DNA of 64,000 nt from Porphyromonas asaccharolytica DSM 20707 (GCF_000212375.1 NC_015501.1:1240001-1304000), one strand, 5' to 3'; counted from the first letter of the stretch, positions 52,058 through 61,820 are shown. The notes: a model not told the origin generated them from the sequence alone. Translations and numbers: made by a program.

Positions 52058-54187
52058 TTAGTTAGCAGGGACCTCCTCTTGCGGCGTAATGCCATCACGC
52101 TTGAGCATTGCGGCGAGCGTAGGCTTGCGCCCTCGGAAGCGTACATAAAGCTCCATCGGGTCTAGCTCATCACCCCGCTCCAAAATCTGATGCCGGAAGT
52201 CGGTAGCGACTGTAGGAGAGAAGATACCCTCCTCGCTAAATCGCTCGAAAGCGTCTGTGGCGAGCATCTCGCTCCACTTGTATCCGTAGTAGCCAGCGGC
52301 ATAGCCTCCTGCGAAGATGTGACTGAAGGCGGTAGCGATGATATGCTTCGGATGTTCTGGGTCTCGCTCCTTGTCTCGCAGGGTGGTGCCTCGTAGGGTC
52401 TCACGCTCGTAGGTGTAGAGGTCATCGGGTAGGCTCTCGCCCTCGGCTAAAGTGTGGTAAGCCATATCAAGCTTGCCAAAGATCACCTGTCTGATGGTGC
52501 TGTAACCAACGGGGTATTGAGTCGCCTGGATTGCTTTGTTGAGGAGCTTAGCGGGGAGCGGTTCGCCCGTTTGGTAGTGCTTAGAGAGCAGCTCGGTGAC
52601 CACGTCGGGCTGGAGGAGATAGTTTTCCATAAACTGGCTCGGTAGCTCCACAAAGTCACGCTCCACATTGGTCCCCGACATGGAGCTGTAGCGCGTCTGT
52701 GTGAGCAAGCCGTGGAGCGAGTGACCGAACTCGTGGAGGAGCGTATGCACCTCCGAGAGGGTGAGCATAGCCTCCTTGCCAGCCGTCGGCGGGGTGAAGT
52801 TCATCACGAGGAGGATATGCGGGCGCTGCGTGGGCGTCCACTCCCGTAAGTTATTCATCCAGGCACCGCTGCGCTTGCCCTTGCGGGGGAAGAAGTCTAG
52901 GTAGAGTAGTCCGAGATGCGCTCCGTCACTGTCTAGCACTTGATAGGGACGCACGTCGGGATGGTAAACGGCGACATCCTCGGCGGGTGCGAAGGTGATG
53001 CCGTAGAGCCGTGTGGCAATGGCAAAGACGCCCGAGAGGACCTGCGAGAGCGGGAAGTAGGGACGTAGCTCCTCTTCCTTGACCCCAAAGGTCTGCTCGC
53101 TGTGCCGCTCCATATAATAAGATAGGTCCCACGACTCTAGCTCGAAGCCCGCCTCATGGTCCAGCTCGTCTAGTTCATCGAGCGCAGTCTGTCGGTAATA
53201 CTTCGTCAGGTCGTCGAGGAGTTGCTCCACCTGCTCAGGAGTGTTGCACATACGATGCTTGAGGCGGTAGGTCGCGTAGTTGGGGTGTCCTAGTAGTCGT
53301 GCCAGCTCGCCACGAAGTGTAGCTATCTGGCGAACGATCTGCCGGTTGTTCTGTTCGTTGTCTCGATTGCCCACGCTGCCCCGTCCTAGGTACATCTTGT
53401 AGCGCAGCTCTCTGTCGGCACAATGCTTCATGATGGCACCCACATGCGGAGCCGACAGATCAAAGAGGTAGCCCTCGCCATGCGCTTCGGAGGCGGTGCG
53501 TGCCTTCTCCTGGGCATCGTCTAGGATCTGCTGGGGCAAGCCACGTAGTCGGTCGCTTTCGTCAGCAGGCACGAAGAGTGTCCAGGACTCCTCGTCGCAA
53601 AGTTTGTTTTGCGCAAAGCGTGTGGTCAACTGACTGAGCTGCTCATTGATCTCTCTAAATCGCTCCCGCTCGGCACCCACGAGCAGAGCGCCATTGTCCG
53701 CAAAGCCCTCGTAGCTCTCGGTCAGAAGACGCAGGTCTATCTCGTCTAGGTGTAGCTCCTTGCGCTGGTCATAGACGGAGCGAATGCGGGCGAAGAGCGC
53801 TTCGTTGAGGAGCGTATCTGTTGACAGCTTGCTAAGCCAGTCGGAAAAAGTCTCCGAGAGCTGCATCATCTCGGGACAAGAGTAGGCAGAGAGCAGATTG
53901 TAGAATGCTGCCGTGACCGCCTCTAGTGCCTCTCCACTCTCCTCGAAGCGGCGGATCGTATTGTCAAAGGTTGCCGGCTCGCTCTGTGCCGTGATCGCAT
54001 CAATCTCCGCACGATGTAACGTGATCGCCTCCTGCATAGCCGTGCGAAAGGTCTTCATCGTCTGCTCTATGGCGGTGGAGGAGGAGATGTCGAAAAACTG
54101 ATCAAAGGGGAAGCTCCCGTAGGGTGTCTCGGGAGCGGTGAAGAGTTTGCTTAGCAGTGCTGTCGCCTGAGGCGTGGTTGCGGTCAT
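52058..54187 (-). CDS. dcp: M3-family oligopeptidase (Dcp-like)
   Basis: A 709-residue zinc metallopeptidase. The catalytic motif HEFGH (TLLHEFGHSLHGLL) lies near residue 485, with the downstream glutamate region NVERDFVELPSQFMENYL. The length and N-terminus without a signal peptide fit peptidyl-dipeptidase Dcp or oligopeptidase A, which degrade short peptides in the cytoplasm. Located 35 bp after the GH57 gene. Assignment to Dcp over OpdA is by general resemblance only. Confidence 0.88.
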   Translation of the reverse strand: MTATTPQATALLSKLFTAPETPYGSFPFDQFFDISSSTAIEQTMKTFRTAMQEAITLHRAEIDAITAQSEPATFDNTIRRFEESGEALEAVTAAFYNLLSAYSCPEMMQLSETFSDWLSKLSTDTLLNEALFARIRSVYDQRKELHLDEIDLRLLTESYEGFADNGALLVGAERERFREINEQLSQLTTRFAQNKLCDEESWTLFVPADESDRLRGLPQQILDDAQEKARTASEAHGEGYLFDLSAPHVGAIMKHCADRELRYKMYLGRGSVGNRDNEQNNRQIVRQIATLRGELARLLGHPNYATYRLKHRMCNTPEQVEQLLDDLTKYYRQTALDELDELDHEAGFELESWDLSYYMERHSEQTFGVKEEELRPYFPLSQVLSGVFAIATRLYGITFAPAEDVAVYHPDVRPYQVLDSDGAHLGLLYLDFFPRKGKRSGAWMNNLREWTPTQRPHILLVMNFTPPTAGKEAMLTLSEVHTLLHEFGHSLHGLLTQTRYSSMSGTNVERDFVELPSQFMENYLLQPDVVTELLSKHYQTGEPLPAKLLNKAIQATQYPVGYSTIRQVIFGKLDMAYHTLAEGESLPDDLYTYERETLRGTTLRDKERDPEHPKHIIATAFSHIFAGGYAAGYYGYKWSEMLATDAFERFSEEGIFSPTVATDFRHQILERGDELDPMELYVRFRGRKPTLAAMLKRDGITPQEEVPAN

Positions 54188-54222
54188 ATATAAGGAGTCG
54201 GGTAGAGTTGGGTTCGTTTGGT

Positions 54223-55479
54223 CTATTTAGCCAGCTGATCCTCCAGCTGAGCTATCTTCTTGTTTTGGTTTTCGATCGTCTGCAGGAGTGCGCTGAGCTC
54301 CTCATTGCCCATAGAGGTGGGGTACTCGGCAGAGACACGGAGGAGGAAGTCGCTCAGGACATTCATATAGTTGGTAAAAGCCGCGTAAGGCGTCTCGTAT
54401 GGCGAGAATGCGCCTGGACCGCCCAACTTAGTGGTCATGTAGAAGAGGTGGTCGGAGCCCTGCAAGTTGATCCAGTCCTCCAGTAGTCGCTGGTCTCGTG
54501 AGAGACGGATGCGCTCGCCCCACTCCTCGAGCTTCTGTATGACGCATTGCTGCAGCTCATTGCCTGTCCATAGCGAGGTGTCTCGCTCTTCGCCCATACG
54601 ACTCACTGGATAGGTCGCCTGTATCGTGTCTTGCGGGGTGCAGTGCGTGGCAACCTCTTGGGGCGTTGTAAAGGTGAAGCCACGCTTAGAACCCTGCTCG
54701 GGAAGAGCGCGGAGGAACTCAAAGATGCCAGTCTCACGGCTCCATATCGATCCAAGCGTCTCCAGAGGTAGAGAGACCAGCGCATAGTCGCCCTGCTCAG
54801 CCTCCAGCGTCGCAAAGAAGCGCTCCGTCGTGTAGGGATAGAGTGGACTGTCGTACCGTGCGAAGTCGTGAGCGATCGCATCGGAGAGCGCCGCGTGACG
54901 CATCAGGAGCGCTACGCCATCGGTCGTAGCGTTGTACAGGTAGTTGGGACTCTTCCACGCTAGGAGGTGCTTGGCGCCCTCAGTGACGATTGCTTTGTAA
55001 CCTTGGCTGTGAGCTATCTGTGCGATGCGGTCGCTGTAGATTAGCTCAGGATTGGAGAGCGTCACGGGAGCAACGCCTAGGAGCGAACTGATACGGGTGC
55101 GATACATGCGCAGCTGGTTCGCATACTCCTCTTCATCGTACAGTCCACAGAGTCCGTGCGAGATCGGCTCGCCAAGTATCTCTATGCGCCCGCTCTTGAC
55201 CAGTCGCTTGAGCAGCTGAATCATGTCCGGTGTGTGCAGCTCCATCTGCGTGAGCACCGAGCCTGAGAGTGTGAGAGCAACCCTAAAGTCGGGATGCGCT
55301 TCGATCAATTGCTCGATCAGTTCGAGTGCGGGTCTATAGGAGCGGTCTACCACTTGACGCAGTATCTCCTCATTGGCAAAGTCGTCGTAATAGTAGTGGT
55401 CGCTACCGATATTGAAGAAAGGGTAGTTCTTGAGCCTAAACGGTTGGTGTAGGTAGAAGTGAAGTATAATCTGTATCAT
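54223..55479 (-). CDS. Glycoside hydrolase family 57 alpha-glucan enzyme
   Basis: A 418-residue protein starting IILHFYLHQPFRLKNY, the GH57 motif with HQP. It continues with ALTLSGSVLTQMELH, the LGEPISHGLCGLY segment and the TLSNPELIYSDRIAQ segment that carries the expected catalytic glutamate. GH57 enzymes are alpha-amylases or glucanotransferases. A C-terminal coiled coil (TIENQNKKIAQLEDQLAK) is present. It is the third gene of the debranching enzyme, glycosyltransferase, GH57 cluster common in Bacteroidetes, which points to glycogen turnover in the cytoplasm. Confidence 0.88.
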   Translation of the reverse strand: MIQIILHFYLHQPFRLKNYPFFNIGSDHYYYDDFANEEILRQVVDRSYRPALELIEQLIEAHPDFRVALTLSGSVLTQMELHTPDMIQLLKRLVKSGRIEILGEPISHGLCGLYDEEEYANQLRMYRTRISSLLGVAPVTLSNPELIYSDRIAQIAHSQGYKAIVTEGAKHLLAWKSPNYLYNATTDGVALLMRHAALSDAIAHDFARYDSPLYPYTTERFFATLEAEQGDYALVSLPLETLGSIWSRETGIFEFLRALPEQGSKRGFTFTTPQEVATHCTPQDTIQATYPVSRMGEERDTSLWTGNELQQCVIQKLEEWGERIRLSRDQRLLEDWINLQGSDHLFYMTTKLGGPGAFSPYETPYAAFTNYMNVLSDFLLRVSAEYPTSMGNEELSALLQTIENQNKKIAQLEDQLAK

Positions 55480-55509
55480 AGGAAGGTGGAGAAGTCGTTT
55501 ATCAAAGGG

Positions 55510-56766
55510 TTATACAAGTCGGTCATAGATAGCTCTGAGGCGCAGTCCAGCTTTGCTCCAAACGATGTTGTTGACCTCTTCGATGCCCTTTTGCTTGAGA
55601 TGCTGGTGGAGGGTCGGATAGGAGACGAGTGCGTGCATAGCGTCGGCCATAGCGTCTACGTCCCAGTAGTCGGTTTTGATCGCGTAGCGCAGGATCTCGG
55701 CACAGCCACTCTGCTTGGAGATAATGCTCGGCACGCCACACTGCATAGCCTCTAGCGGCGAGATGCCAAAAGGCTCCGACACCGAGGGCATCACATAGAC
55801 ATCGCTCGAGCGAAGCATCTCATACACCTGCCGCCCCCGTAGGAAGCCTGTGAAGTGAAAGCGGTCGGCTATACGCTTGCGAGCCACGAGGTCGATCATC
55901 TTGTCCATCATATCGCCGTTGCCCGCCATCACAAAGCGAATGCCGTCGGTATGCTGTAGCACCTTGTGGGCTGCCTCGACGAAGTACTCAGGCCCTTTTT
56001 GCATCGTAATACGCCCGAGGAAGGTGATTACTTTGTCGCCCGTATGCTGCTCATTGGGCAGGGCTAGTAGCTCTGGACTAAGCGGCTCGACAGCGTTGTG
56101 GACCGTAAAGACCTTGTCGGGGCTCTGACCATACTTGTCGATGACGGTACGTCGGGTCAGGTTGCTCACACAGACGATAGCGTCTGCGTAGTCCATCCCT
56201 TGTCGCTCGATCGCATAGACCTGCGGATTGACATTGCCACGACTGCGGTCGAAGTCGGTCGCATGCACATGGATCACCAGCGGCTTTCCCGTCACCATCT
56301 TCGTATGGATCCCCGCTGGGTAGGTGAGCCAGTCGTGCGAGTGAATGATGTCGCATGGCACTGTTCGCGCTATGACACCCGCCACGATCGAGTAATTGTT
56401 GATTTCCTCCAGCAGGTTGTCCGGGTAAGCTCCGCTAAACTCCAGACAGCCCAAGTCGTTGGGACAGCGATAGCGGAAGTCATCGTAGATATGCTCTCTA
56501 GCAGCTTGGTAGTAGTTCACCTCCGCCTCATTGTGTAGCCGTGAGCGCAGGTAGTCGGTACTATGATCATGGTAAACAATCGGCGTGCGGTCAGCGCCAA
56601 CCAGCGTTATGTGCGAAGTGTCCTCATCGCCATACAGCTTAGGCACGACAAAGGTTATATCCATATCGCTCTGCTCGGCCATACCATTGGTCAAGCCGTA
56701 GCTAGCCGTGCCTAGCCCGCCTGAAATGTGTGGGGGAAACTCCCACCCGTACATCAATACTCTCAT
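55510..56766 (-). CDS. Glycosyltransferase, glycogen synthase-like (GT4/GT5)
   Basis: A 418-residue GT-B enzyme: N-terminal MYGWEFPPHISGGLGTASYG (donor-binding K/GGL loop form), DIIHSHDWLTYPAG in the middle, and C-terminal VITFLGRITMQKGPEYFVEA and PSVSEPFGISPLEAMQCG with the E-x7-E nucleotide-sugar site. By context it probably elongates alpha-1,4-glucan. Its ATG overlaps the stop of the debranching enzyme gene by 4 bp, indicating translational coupling. Confidence 0.9.
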   Translation of the reverse strand: MRVLMYGWEFPPHISGGLGTASYGLTNGMAEQSDMDITFVVPKLYGDEDTSHITLVGADRTPIVYHDHSTDYLRSRLHNEAEVNYYQAAREHIYDDFRYRCPNDLGCLEFSGAYPDNLLEEINNYSIVAGVIARTVPCDIIHSHDWLTYPAGIHTKMVTGKPLVIHVHATDFDRSRGNVNPQVYAIERQGMDYADAIVCVSNLTRRTVIDKYGQSPDKVFTVHNAVEPLSPELLALPNEQHTGDKVITFLGRITMQKGPEYFVEAAHKVLQHTDGIRFVMAGNGDMMDKMIDLVARKRIADRFHFTGFLRGRQVYEMLRSSDVYVMPSVSEPFGISPLEAMQCGVPSIISKQSGCAEILRYAIKTDYWDVDAMADAMHALVSYPTLHQHLKQKGIEEVNNIVWSKAGLRLRAIYDRLV

Positions 56767-58769
56767 CTTGTAGGACGCTCTTCGTTGCTGGTTGTATAGT
56801 ATAGGTAGTTAGCTAGAGGGGTCTCCTCACTGTTGTACCGCTCCAGGGTCACCAAGGCGCGCAAGACCTCTGCGCAGCTCATCGCAAAGGAGATACCGCC
56901 GTGACTATCGTAGGGCGGGTTGCCATCGTACAGCTCGCTCAGTGTCGAGATGCCGTGATGCTGTAGCTCATCCTGTATATCCCCGAGCAAGCGCGCCAGG
57001 TGGGTCACACCGCTACGACCATTTATCTTCAGATAGGCATCCGTGTAGGCTCCCAGTAACCACGGCCAAGCGGAGCCGTTGTAGTAAGCATGCTCTCGCT
57101 GCTCCTGAAGTCCGCTGCACTGCTCCACATAGCCCTCACTGCGGGGGCTCAGCGAGCGAATCCCCTTTGGCGTGAGTAGCTCAGAGGTTACGATCCCTAG
57201 CACTTGTCGCTGCTTAGCACGGCTCAGCGGACAGAACGGTAGCGAGATAGCTATCAGCATATCGGGTCGGACAGCCCGCTCACGATACCCCTCCTTGGTC
57301 ACGTAGTCATATAGGTAGCCATAGGGATTGACAAAGGTCTGCTCGAAGGCCGGTCCTAAGCGTTCGATCACACCCGCCAGCTCCTCGGGAAAGTTTTCTT
57401 CGCCACGTGCCTCACGATAGAAACAGAGCGCATTGTACCACAAGCCGTTCACCTCCACCAGATAGCCCCGTCGTGGTACGACCGCTTGCCCCGCTATCGT
57501 TGAGTCCATCCAGGTGACTGGAGGCGTGCCACTACCCTCGGCATAGAGCAGTCCATTAGGCTCGATGCGCAGGATCGGGTGGCGGTCGCTCAGGTAGTAG
57601 TCGATGATGCGCCCCACGAAGTCTAGGTAGAAGGAGCGGTGGCTATCGTCTGGATACTCAGCGAGGAAGAGCTGTATAGCACGTATTGCCCAGAGTCCCA
57701 CATCGGGGTCGCGCACCCCCTCCATATCTAGCGGGAGCGCTATCTGCTTGATGAAGTTGATGCTGCTCCGTATGAAGGTGCTCATCACATTGTGAAAGCG
57801 CTCTGGGTGATCGCTGTAGATCGAGCACCCAGGCAAAGCGACCATTTCATCCCTCGCCCGCACCCCATACCAGGGGAAGCCCGCTAAGATATAGTGCCGA
57901 TTGGAGACAGGCTTGTAGTAAAACTGGCTACAAGCATTGCGCAGACAGCTCCGTAGGCCCACCCGCGCCTTGCGGTGCGCCACCTCTGAGTCAAAGAGTG
58001 CGGGCAACGTGGTTACGTCTACCTCCTCTAGCTGTGCGGTGAAGTAGACTGACTCACCATTGCGTAGCTCCATCTCGAAGTAGCCCGGCGAATAGAGGTC
58101 TTCGCAGCTTTCGTACCCTCGTATCTGCTCCTTAGGGTAGTGCAGATTCTTGATCCAGTAGCCCTCATCGACCCAATGCGAGGGGGCATCCACCTGCATA
58201 TATAAATCGGGGTAACCCTCATAGAGACAGGTCCGCACACCCGTCGTGCCGACAGGGTAGACGGTCGTGTGGGCGGTCTCGTTCTCATGCGATAGGAGGA
58301 TCACATCCCTAAAGGCGACCACAGGGCGCAACCGCAGAGTGGTCTCGCTGTGGCTGTCGAGGAGCGTGAACTTGATAATCACCTGATTCTTGTAGTGGCA
58401 GAAGATCGACTCCCGCTGTAGGACCACCCCACCCACACGGTATATCGTGCGGGGCATCTTGTCTATGTTGTACTCTCGTATGTACTTGTGTCCATTGGGA
58501 TAGACCGTGCCATCACCGTAGAGATGCACCCCGAGGTTAAACTCTGCCCCATGCTGTATCACTGTAGCATCTAGCGACGAGAGGAGGACGTGGTTGTGAT
58601 GGCTCAGGTGAGGCAGTGGCACCACGAGCAGACCGTGATACTTGCGCGTGTTGCACCCCACGAGGGTCGTACAGTTGAAGGCCCCCCCACGGTTCGAGCG
58701 TATATGCTCCAGCTGTAGCGAGCGGTCTAGATTAGAGAGTGTCGTGCGGTCAAACTTGAGATAACTCAT
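56763..58769 (-). CDS. Glycogen debranching enzyme (amylo-alpha-1,6-glucosidase)
   Basis: A 668-residue enzyme with an N-terminal GDE_N beta domain (RGGAFNCTTLVGCNTRKYHG) and a C-terminal six-hairpin glucosidase domain (FPWYGVRARDEMVALPG, TWMDSTIAG, EVNGLWYNALCFY and YNGSAWPWLLGAY). It removes alpha-1,6 branches from glycogen-type glucans. First gene of a five-gene leftward operon continuing with the glycosyltransferase and GH57. A TTAACC-N10-GGTTAA palindrome lies about 120 bp upstream. Confidence 0.93.
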   Translation of the reverse strand: MSYLKFDRTTLSNLDRSLQLEHIRSNRGGAFNCTTLVGCNTRKYHGLLVVPLPHLSHHNHVLLSSLDATVIQHGAEFNLGVHLYGDGTVYPNGHKYIREYNIDKMPRTIYRVGGVVLQRESIFCHYKNQVIIKFTLLDSHSETTLRLRPVVAFRDVILLSHENETAHTTVYPVGTTGVRTCLYEGYPDLYMQVDAPSHWVDEGYWIKNLHYPKEQIRGYESCEDLYSPGYFEMELRNGESVYFTAQLEEVDVTTLPALFDSEVAHRKARVGLRSCLRNACSQFYYKPVSNRHYILAGFPWYGVRARDEMVALPGCSIYSDHPERFHNVMSTFIRSSINFIKQIALPLDMEGVRDPDVGLWAIRAIQLFLAEYPDDSHRSFYLDFVGRIIDYYLSDRHPILRIEPNGLLYAEGSGTPPVTWMDSTIAGQAVVPRRGYLVEVNGLWYNALCFYREARGEENFPEELAGVIERLGPAFEQTFVNPYGYLYDYVTKEGYRERAVRPDMLIAISLPFCPLSRAKQRQVLGIVTSELLTPKGIRSLSPRSEGYVEQCSGLQEQREHAYYNGSAWPWLLGAYTDAYLKINGRSGVTHLARLLGDIQDELQHHGISTLSELYDGNPPYDSHGGISFAMSCAEVLRALVTLERYNSEETPLANYLYYTTSNEERPTR

Positions 58770-58879
58770 AGATAGTAAATTACTTGGGAGTTATGATGCG
58801 ATCGCTCCTCGACGCGCGCCAGAGACAAGCGTAGTCTAGCGAGGTGGTGAGCGGTCTAGAGGATAGTCCTCTCTGCGTT

Positions 58880-58914
58880 GCTAAGATACGAATTAACCGC
58901 TGAATGGAGGTTAA
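58880..58914 (-). promoter_or_regulatory. Possible promoter and palindromic operator of the glycogen operon
   Basis: Minus-strand TATCTTAG at 58880-58887 resembles the -7 box with one mismatch. TTAACC-N10-GGTTAA at 58893-58914 covers the expected -33 region. Confidence 0.35.
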
Positions 58915-59025
58915 ATTCCCGCTAAACGAATCGTTTCCCTATGAAACGGCTAATTCCTATTTTGAGGTGCTGGGAGAACTTTAAGATGACATATTCTAAT
59001 CATCTGAGACTATAAAACAGAATAT

Positions 59026-59185
59026 CCACGTGGAGAATTTCGATTTCCCACGTGGATATTTTTTATTTTCCACGTGGGGGCGAAACAATTCTTCCGAAGT
59101 TTCATTTGATTCCTCCGAAGTTTCATTTCGTTCCTACGTAGGCATTTTTAATTTGCTACGTGGAGATTTGAGAATTTCCACGTGG
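59026..59185 (-). repeat. Family 1 phased palindrome array, copy D (inverted)
   Basis: Sites start at 59026, 59048, 59070, 59134 (CTACGTAG), 59156 (CTACGTGG) and 59178: steps 22, 22, 64, 22, 22. The CTACGTAG site keeps palindromic symmetry after two changes. The 59026/59048 pair has AATATCC and GGATATT flanks, where copies A and B have AATAGCC and GGCTATT. The rest of 58770-59427 holds the glycogen promoter region and a terminator. Confidence 0.88.
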
Positions 59186-59354
59186 GGATCTACCCCTTCT
59201 AAAGGAAAATCGTATCGGAGCCTAAGAGATCCTGTCGATCACATCTCAGAGCGGTCCCCTTCGAACTCCTCAAAATAGGAATAAGTCTATGAAATGAAAG
59301 ATCTAGGTCTGCTAGCGGAAGGGTAAGCCTCCCTCCCTGCGATAAAAACAATAA

Positions 59355-59412
59355 GAGAGACTCCCCCTCGGTTGGATCGTGTCCAGCTGTGGGGGAGTCT
59401 CCTTTTTTTCGT
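59355..59412. terminator. Bidirectional terminator after ahpF
   Basis: GAGACTCCCCC pairs with GGGGGAGTCTC around a 22-nt loop. Plus-strand exit CTTTTTTTC; minus-strand exit TCTTATTGTTTTT. It serves ahpF on the minus strand. Confidence 0.8.
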
Positions 59413-59427
59413 GTTGGGGAGCATGCT

Positions 59428-60981
59428 TCATCCTTTCGTGCGAATGCGATCGTCGAAGGCCGAGAGAGCAGCCTTGGCACCCTCGCCCATAGCGATCACC
59501 ACCTGCTTGTAGGGGATGCTGGCACAGTCGCCTGCGGCATAGATACCCGCTACGGAGCTGCGGCAGTGGTCGTCGATGATGATCTCGCCCATGCGGTTGC
59601 GCTCAACCAGACCATCGAAGACATCCGTATTAGCCTTGAGCCCGATCTGCACAAAGACCCCAGCGACAGCGAGTTCGAAGGGAGCACTCCCGTCACGAGG
59701 AGCTATGCGCAGTGCGGACACCTTGCTGCCGTCGCCGATGACCTCTTCCGTTGCCACGTTCGTGTGGACGGTCACGTTCGGTAGCTTAGCCAGCTGTTCC
59801 TGCAGTACAGTGTCTGCCTTGAGGCTCTCCATAAACTCCAAGACGGTCACATGCTTGCAGATGCCCGCTAAGTCGATAGCAGCCTCAATGCCTGAGTTAC
59901 CACCGCCCACGACCGCTATGTCTTGTCCCTTGAAGAACGGCCCGTCGCAGTGCGGACAGAAGGCTACCCCGCGACCAATATGCTCCGCCTCACCTGGCAC
60001 ACCTAGCTTGCGCCAGGAGGCTCCAGTGGCAATGATCACTTGCGGTGCCACGAGCGTCTCGCCGAGCGAGGTGACTACCTCTTTCTGGGTGTCGACAAGC
60101 TTGATCTGCTCGACATGTCTCTGCTCTAGTATCTCTACCTGGTAGTGTAGCACATGCTGGCGCAGATCTTCGGCAAGCTGCGTCCCTGTGGTGTGAAGCA
60201 CGGAGGGGACGTTTTCGATAGCCGTTGTCTCATTCACCTGACCACCCATGCGGTCTGCCACAAGTGCCACGTGCAGTCCCTTGCGAGCAGAGTATAGTGC
60301 AGCAGCTGCACCCGCAGGACCACCACCGATGACGATCTGGTCGTACTCCTTGCGCTCTGCCGTGACGGACGATGGCTCCACTCCGACAGCTTCGGCTAGC
60401 TTGCCGAGTAGCTCACCCAGCGAACTCTTACCTATATGTAGCACCTGATCTCCCAGGTAGACCGTCGGTACGGCCGATATGCTTAGCTCCTTAGCTTCCT
60501 CCGTGTAGAGAGCTCCGTCGACCATCTCGTGGGTCACCCCCTCACCCGCTATGAGCGTGATTAGGTTAAGGCTCTGCACCACATCGGGGCAGTTGGTACA
60601 GCTGAGCGAAATGTAACTGCGTAGATGAATAGGTTTGCGTAGTGAACGGATCTTGTCGCAGATAGCCACATCGGGGAGGTTCTTCCCCTGACCATCCGCA
60701 TTGTATATGGCCAGTATCAGACTGCTAAACTCATGCCCCGAGGGGATTGCTCTAAAGGTTATCCCCGTGGGCTGGTCGTCACACAGTATCTCCACGCTCA
60801 GCTTGTCGCCCACGCTCATCTCTAGCGATATTTGCGGAGAGGTCGAGGCGAAGTCGCCGAGGAGCTGCTCTAGCTCCCCGTAGTGGTCACCCTCGGGAGC
60901 CTTCGCTCTAAGTGTGTATCGATGCTTTAGCGAGGCAAAGATGCTTTGCAGTTGCTGTAAGGTATCTTGGTCTAGTCTCAT
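59428..60981 (-). CDS. ahpF: Alkyl hydroperoxide reductase flavoprotein subunit AhpF
   Basis: NAD(P)H-dependent FAD disulfide reductase that recycles AhpC. From the ATG at 60981 (MRLDQDTLQQLQSIF) it has 517 residues, the usual size. The N-terminal double-thioredoxin domain has CTNC near residue 128. FAD site IGGGPAGAAAALYSARKG near residue 215, redox-active CPHC (VAFCPHCDGPFF) near residue 345, and NAD site VVGGGNSGIEAAIDLAG. The longer frame to 61089 runs into the MITE. Downstream of ahpC, separated by that small element. Confidence 0.95.
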   Translation of the reverse strand: MRLDQDTLQQLQSIFASLKHRYTLRAKAPEGDHYGELEQLLGDFASTSPQISLEMSVGDKLSVEILCDDQPTGITFRAIPSGHEFSSLILAIYNADGQGKNLPDVAICDKIRSLRKPIHLRSYISLSCTNCPDVVQSLNLITLIAGEGVTHEMVDGALYTEEAKELSISAVPTVYLGDQVLHIGKSSLGELLGKLAEAVGVEPSSVTAERKEYDQIVIGGGPAGAAAALYSARKGLHVALVADRMGGQVNETTAIENVPSVLHTTGTQLAEDLRQHVLHYQVEILEQRHVEQIKLVDTQKEVVTSLGETLVAPQVIIATGASWRKLGVPGEAEHIGRGVAFCPHCDGPFFKGQDIAVVGGGNSGIEAAIDLAGICKHVTVLEFMESLKADTVLQEQLAKLPNVTVHTNVATEEVIGDGSKVSALRIAPRDGSAPFELAVAGVFVQIGLKANTDVFDGLVERNRMGEIIIDDHCRSSVAGIYAAGDCASIPYKQVVIAMGEGAKAALSAFDDRIRTKG

Positions 60982-61061
60982 GGTTGTGCTGTTTTTTAGA
61001 AAGAGTAGAGGGCTGTGCCGCTCGTGTGAGTATACGACACAACCCTCTCGTCTTGATATGT

Positions 61062-61235
61062 GAGACTGTTGCAAAGTCAACAGTCTCACAATCTTGCTTG
61101 CAAGATTGTCCTGACTTTGCAGAAAGGATGAAGCGCAAGGCGCTGAGGGTGGGGGCTGAAGGGAGCATACCTACGTATGTGACCGAAGCTGAATCCCGAA
61201 AGCAACACAGCGATTCGCCTTTATGCAACAGTCTC
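61062..61235. mobile_element. MITE-like element between ahpC and ahpF
   Basis: Perfect 12-bp terminal inverted repeats GAGACTGTTGCA and TGCAACAGTCTC bound a 174-bp segment with no coding capacity. Inside are stems TGAGACTGTTG/CAACAGTCTCA, CAATCTTG/CAAGATTG and TGCAAAGTCA/TGACTTTGCA near the left end. The segment fills nearly the whole ahpC-ahpF gap. MITEs are known in Porphyromonas; a clear target duplication is not visible. Confidence 0.75.
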
Positions 61236-61250
61236 TTGTGGATCTATGTG

Positions 61251-61820
61251 TTAGATCTTACCAACTAGGTCTATGCTAGGCTTGAGAGTGGCATCGCCTT
61301 GTCTCCACTTAGCGGGGCACACCTCGCCTGGGTGCTCATAGATAAACTGAGCCGCGCGCACCTTGCGCAGTAGCTCCTGAGCGTCACGGCCTATGCCGTT
61401 GTCATGGATCTCAGCCACACGCACTTTGCCGTCTGGGTCAATGAGAAAAGTGCCACGGTAAGCCTGTCCAGCCTCCTCGATCATCACGCCGAAGGCACGA
61501 GCCAGCTCGAAGCGCATATCAGCGAGCATCGTGTACTGCACCTTCTTGACCGCCTCGCTGGCATCCTGCCAAGCCTTGTGAACGAAGTGCGAGTCAGTGC
61601 TCACAGAGTAGATGTCTACGCCGATCTGCTGAAACTCAGCATAGTTGTCGGCGAGGTCAGCTAGCTCCGTAGGGCATACGAAGGTAAAGTCGCCAGGATA
61701 GAAGAAGAGTACACTCCAGCGCCCCTTGAGATCCTCGTTAGAGACCTCGTGAAAGCCCTTGGACTTGGTATATGCGGGTACTTTGAATTCTGGTAAGCTG
61801 CTATTGATAATAGGTTGCAT
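61251..61820 (-). CDS. ahpC: Alkyl hydroperoxide reductase peroxiredoxin AhpC
   Basis: Two-cysteine peroxiredoxin that reduces hydrogen peroxide and organic peroxides; oxidised AhpC is recycled by AhpF. Peroxidatic cysteine C49 (YPGDFTFVCPTEL) and resolving cysteine C168 (HPGEVCPAKW). The start at 61820 (MQPIINSSLPEFKVP) gives 189 residues, typical; the frame allows four more residues upstream. A -7 box is at 61888-61895. Key oxidative-stress defence in anaerobes exposed to air. Confidence 0.97.
   Translation of the reverse strand: MQPIINSSLPEFKVPAYTKSKGFHEVSNEDLKGRWSVLFFYPGDFTFVCPTELADLADNYAEFQQIGVDIYSVSTDSHFVHKAWQDASEAVKKVQYTMLADMRFELARAFGVMIEEAGQAYRGTFLIDPDGKVRVAEIHDNGIGRDAQELLRKVRAAQFIYEHPGEVCPAKWRQGDATLKPSIDLVGKI

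Noticed and set aside
58911-58957. ATTCC/TTTCC/ATTCC boxes upstream of the glycogen operon as a phased array
   Set aside because: Three boxes at 19-bp steps without matched arms; too weak and off the 22-bp pitch.
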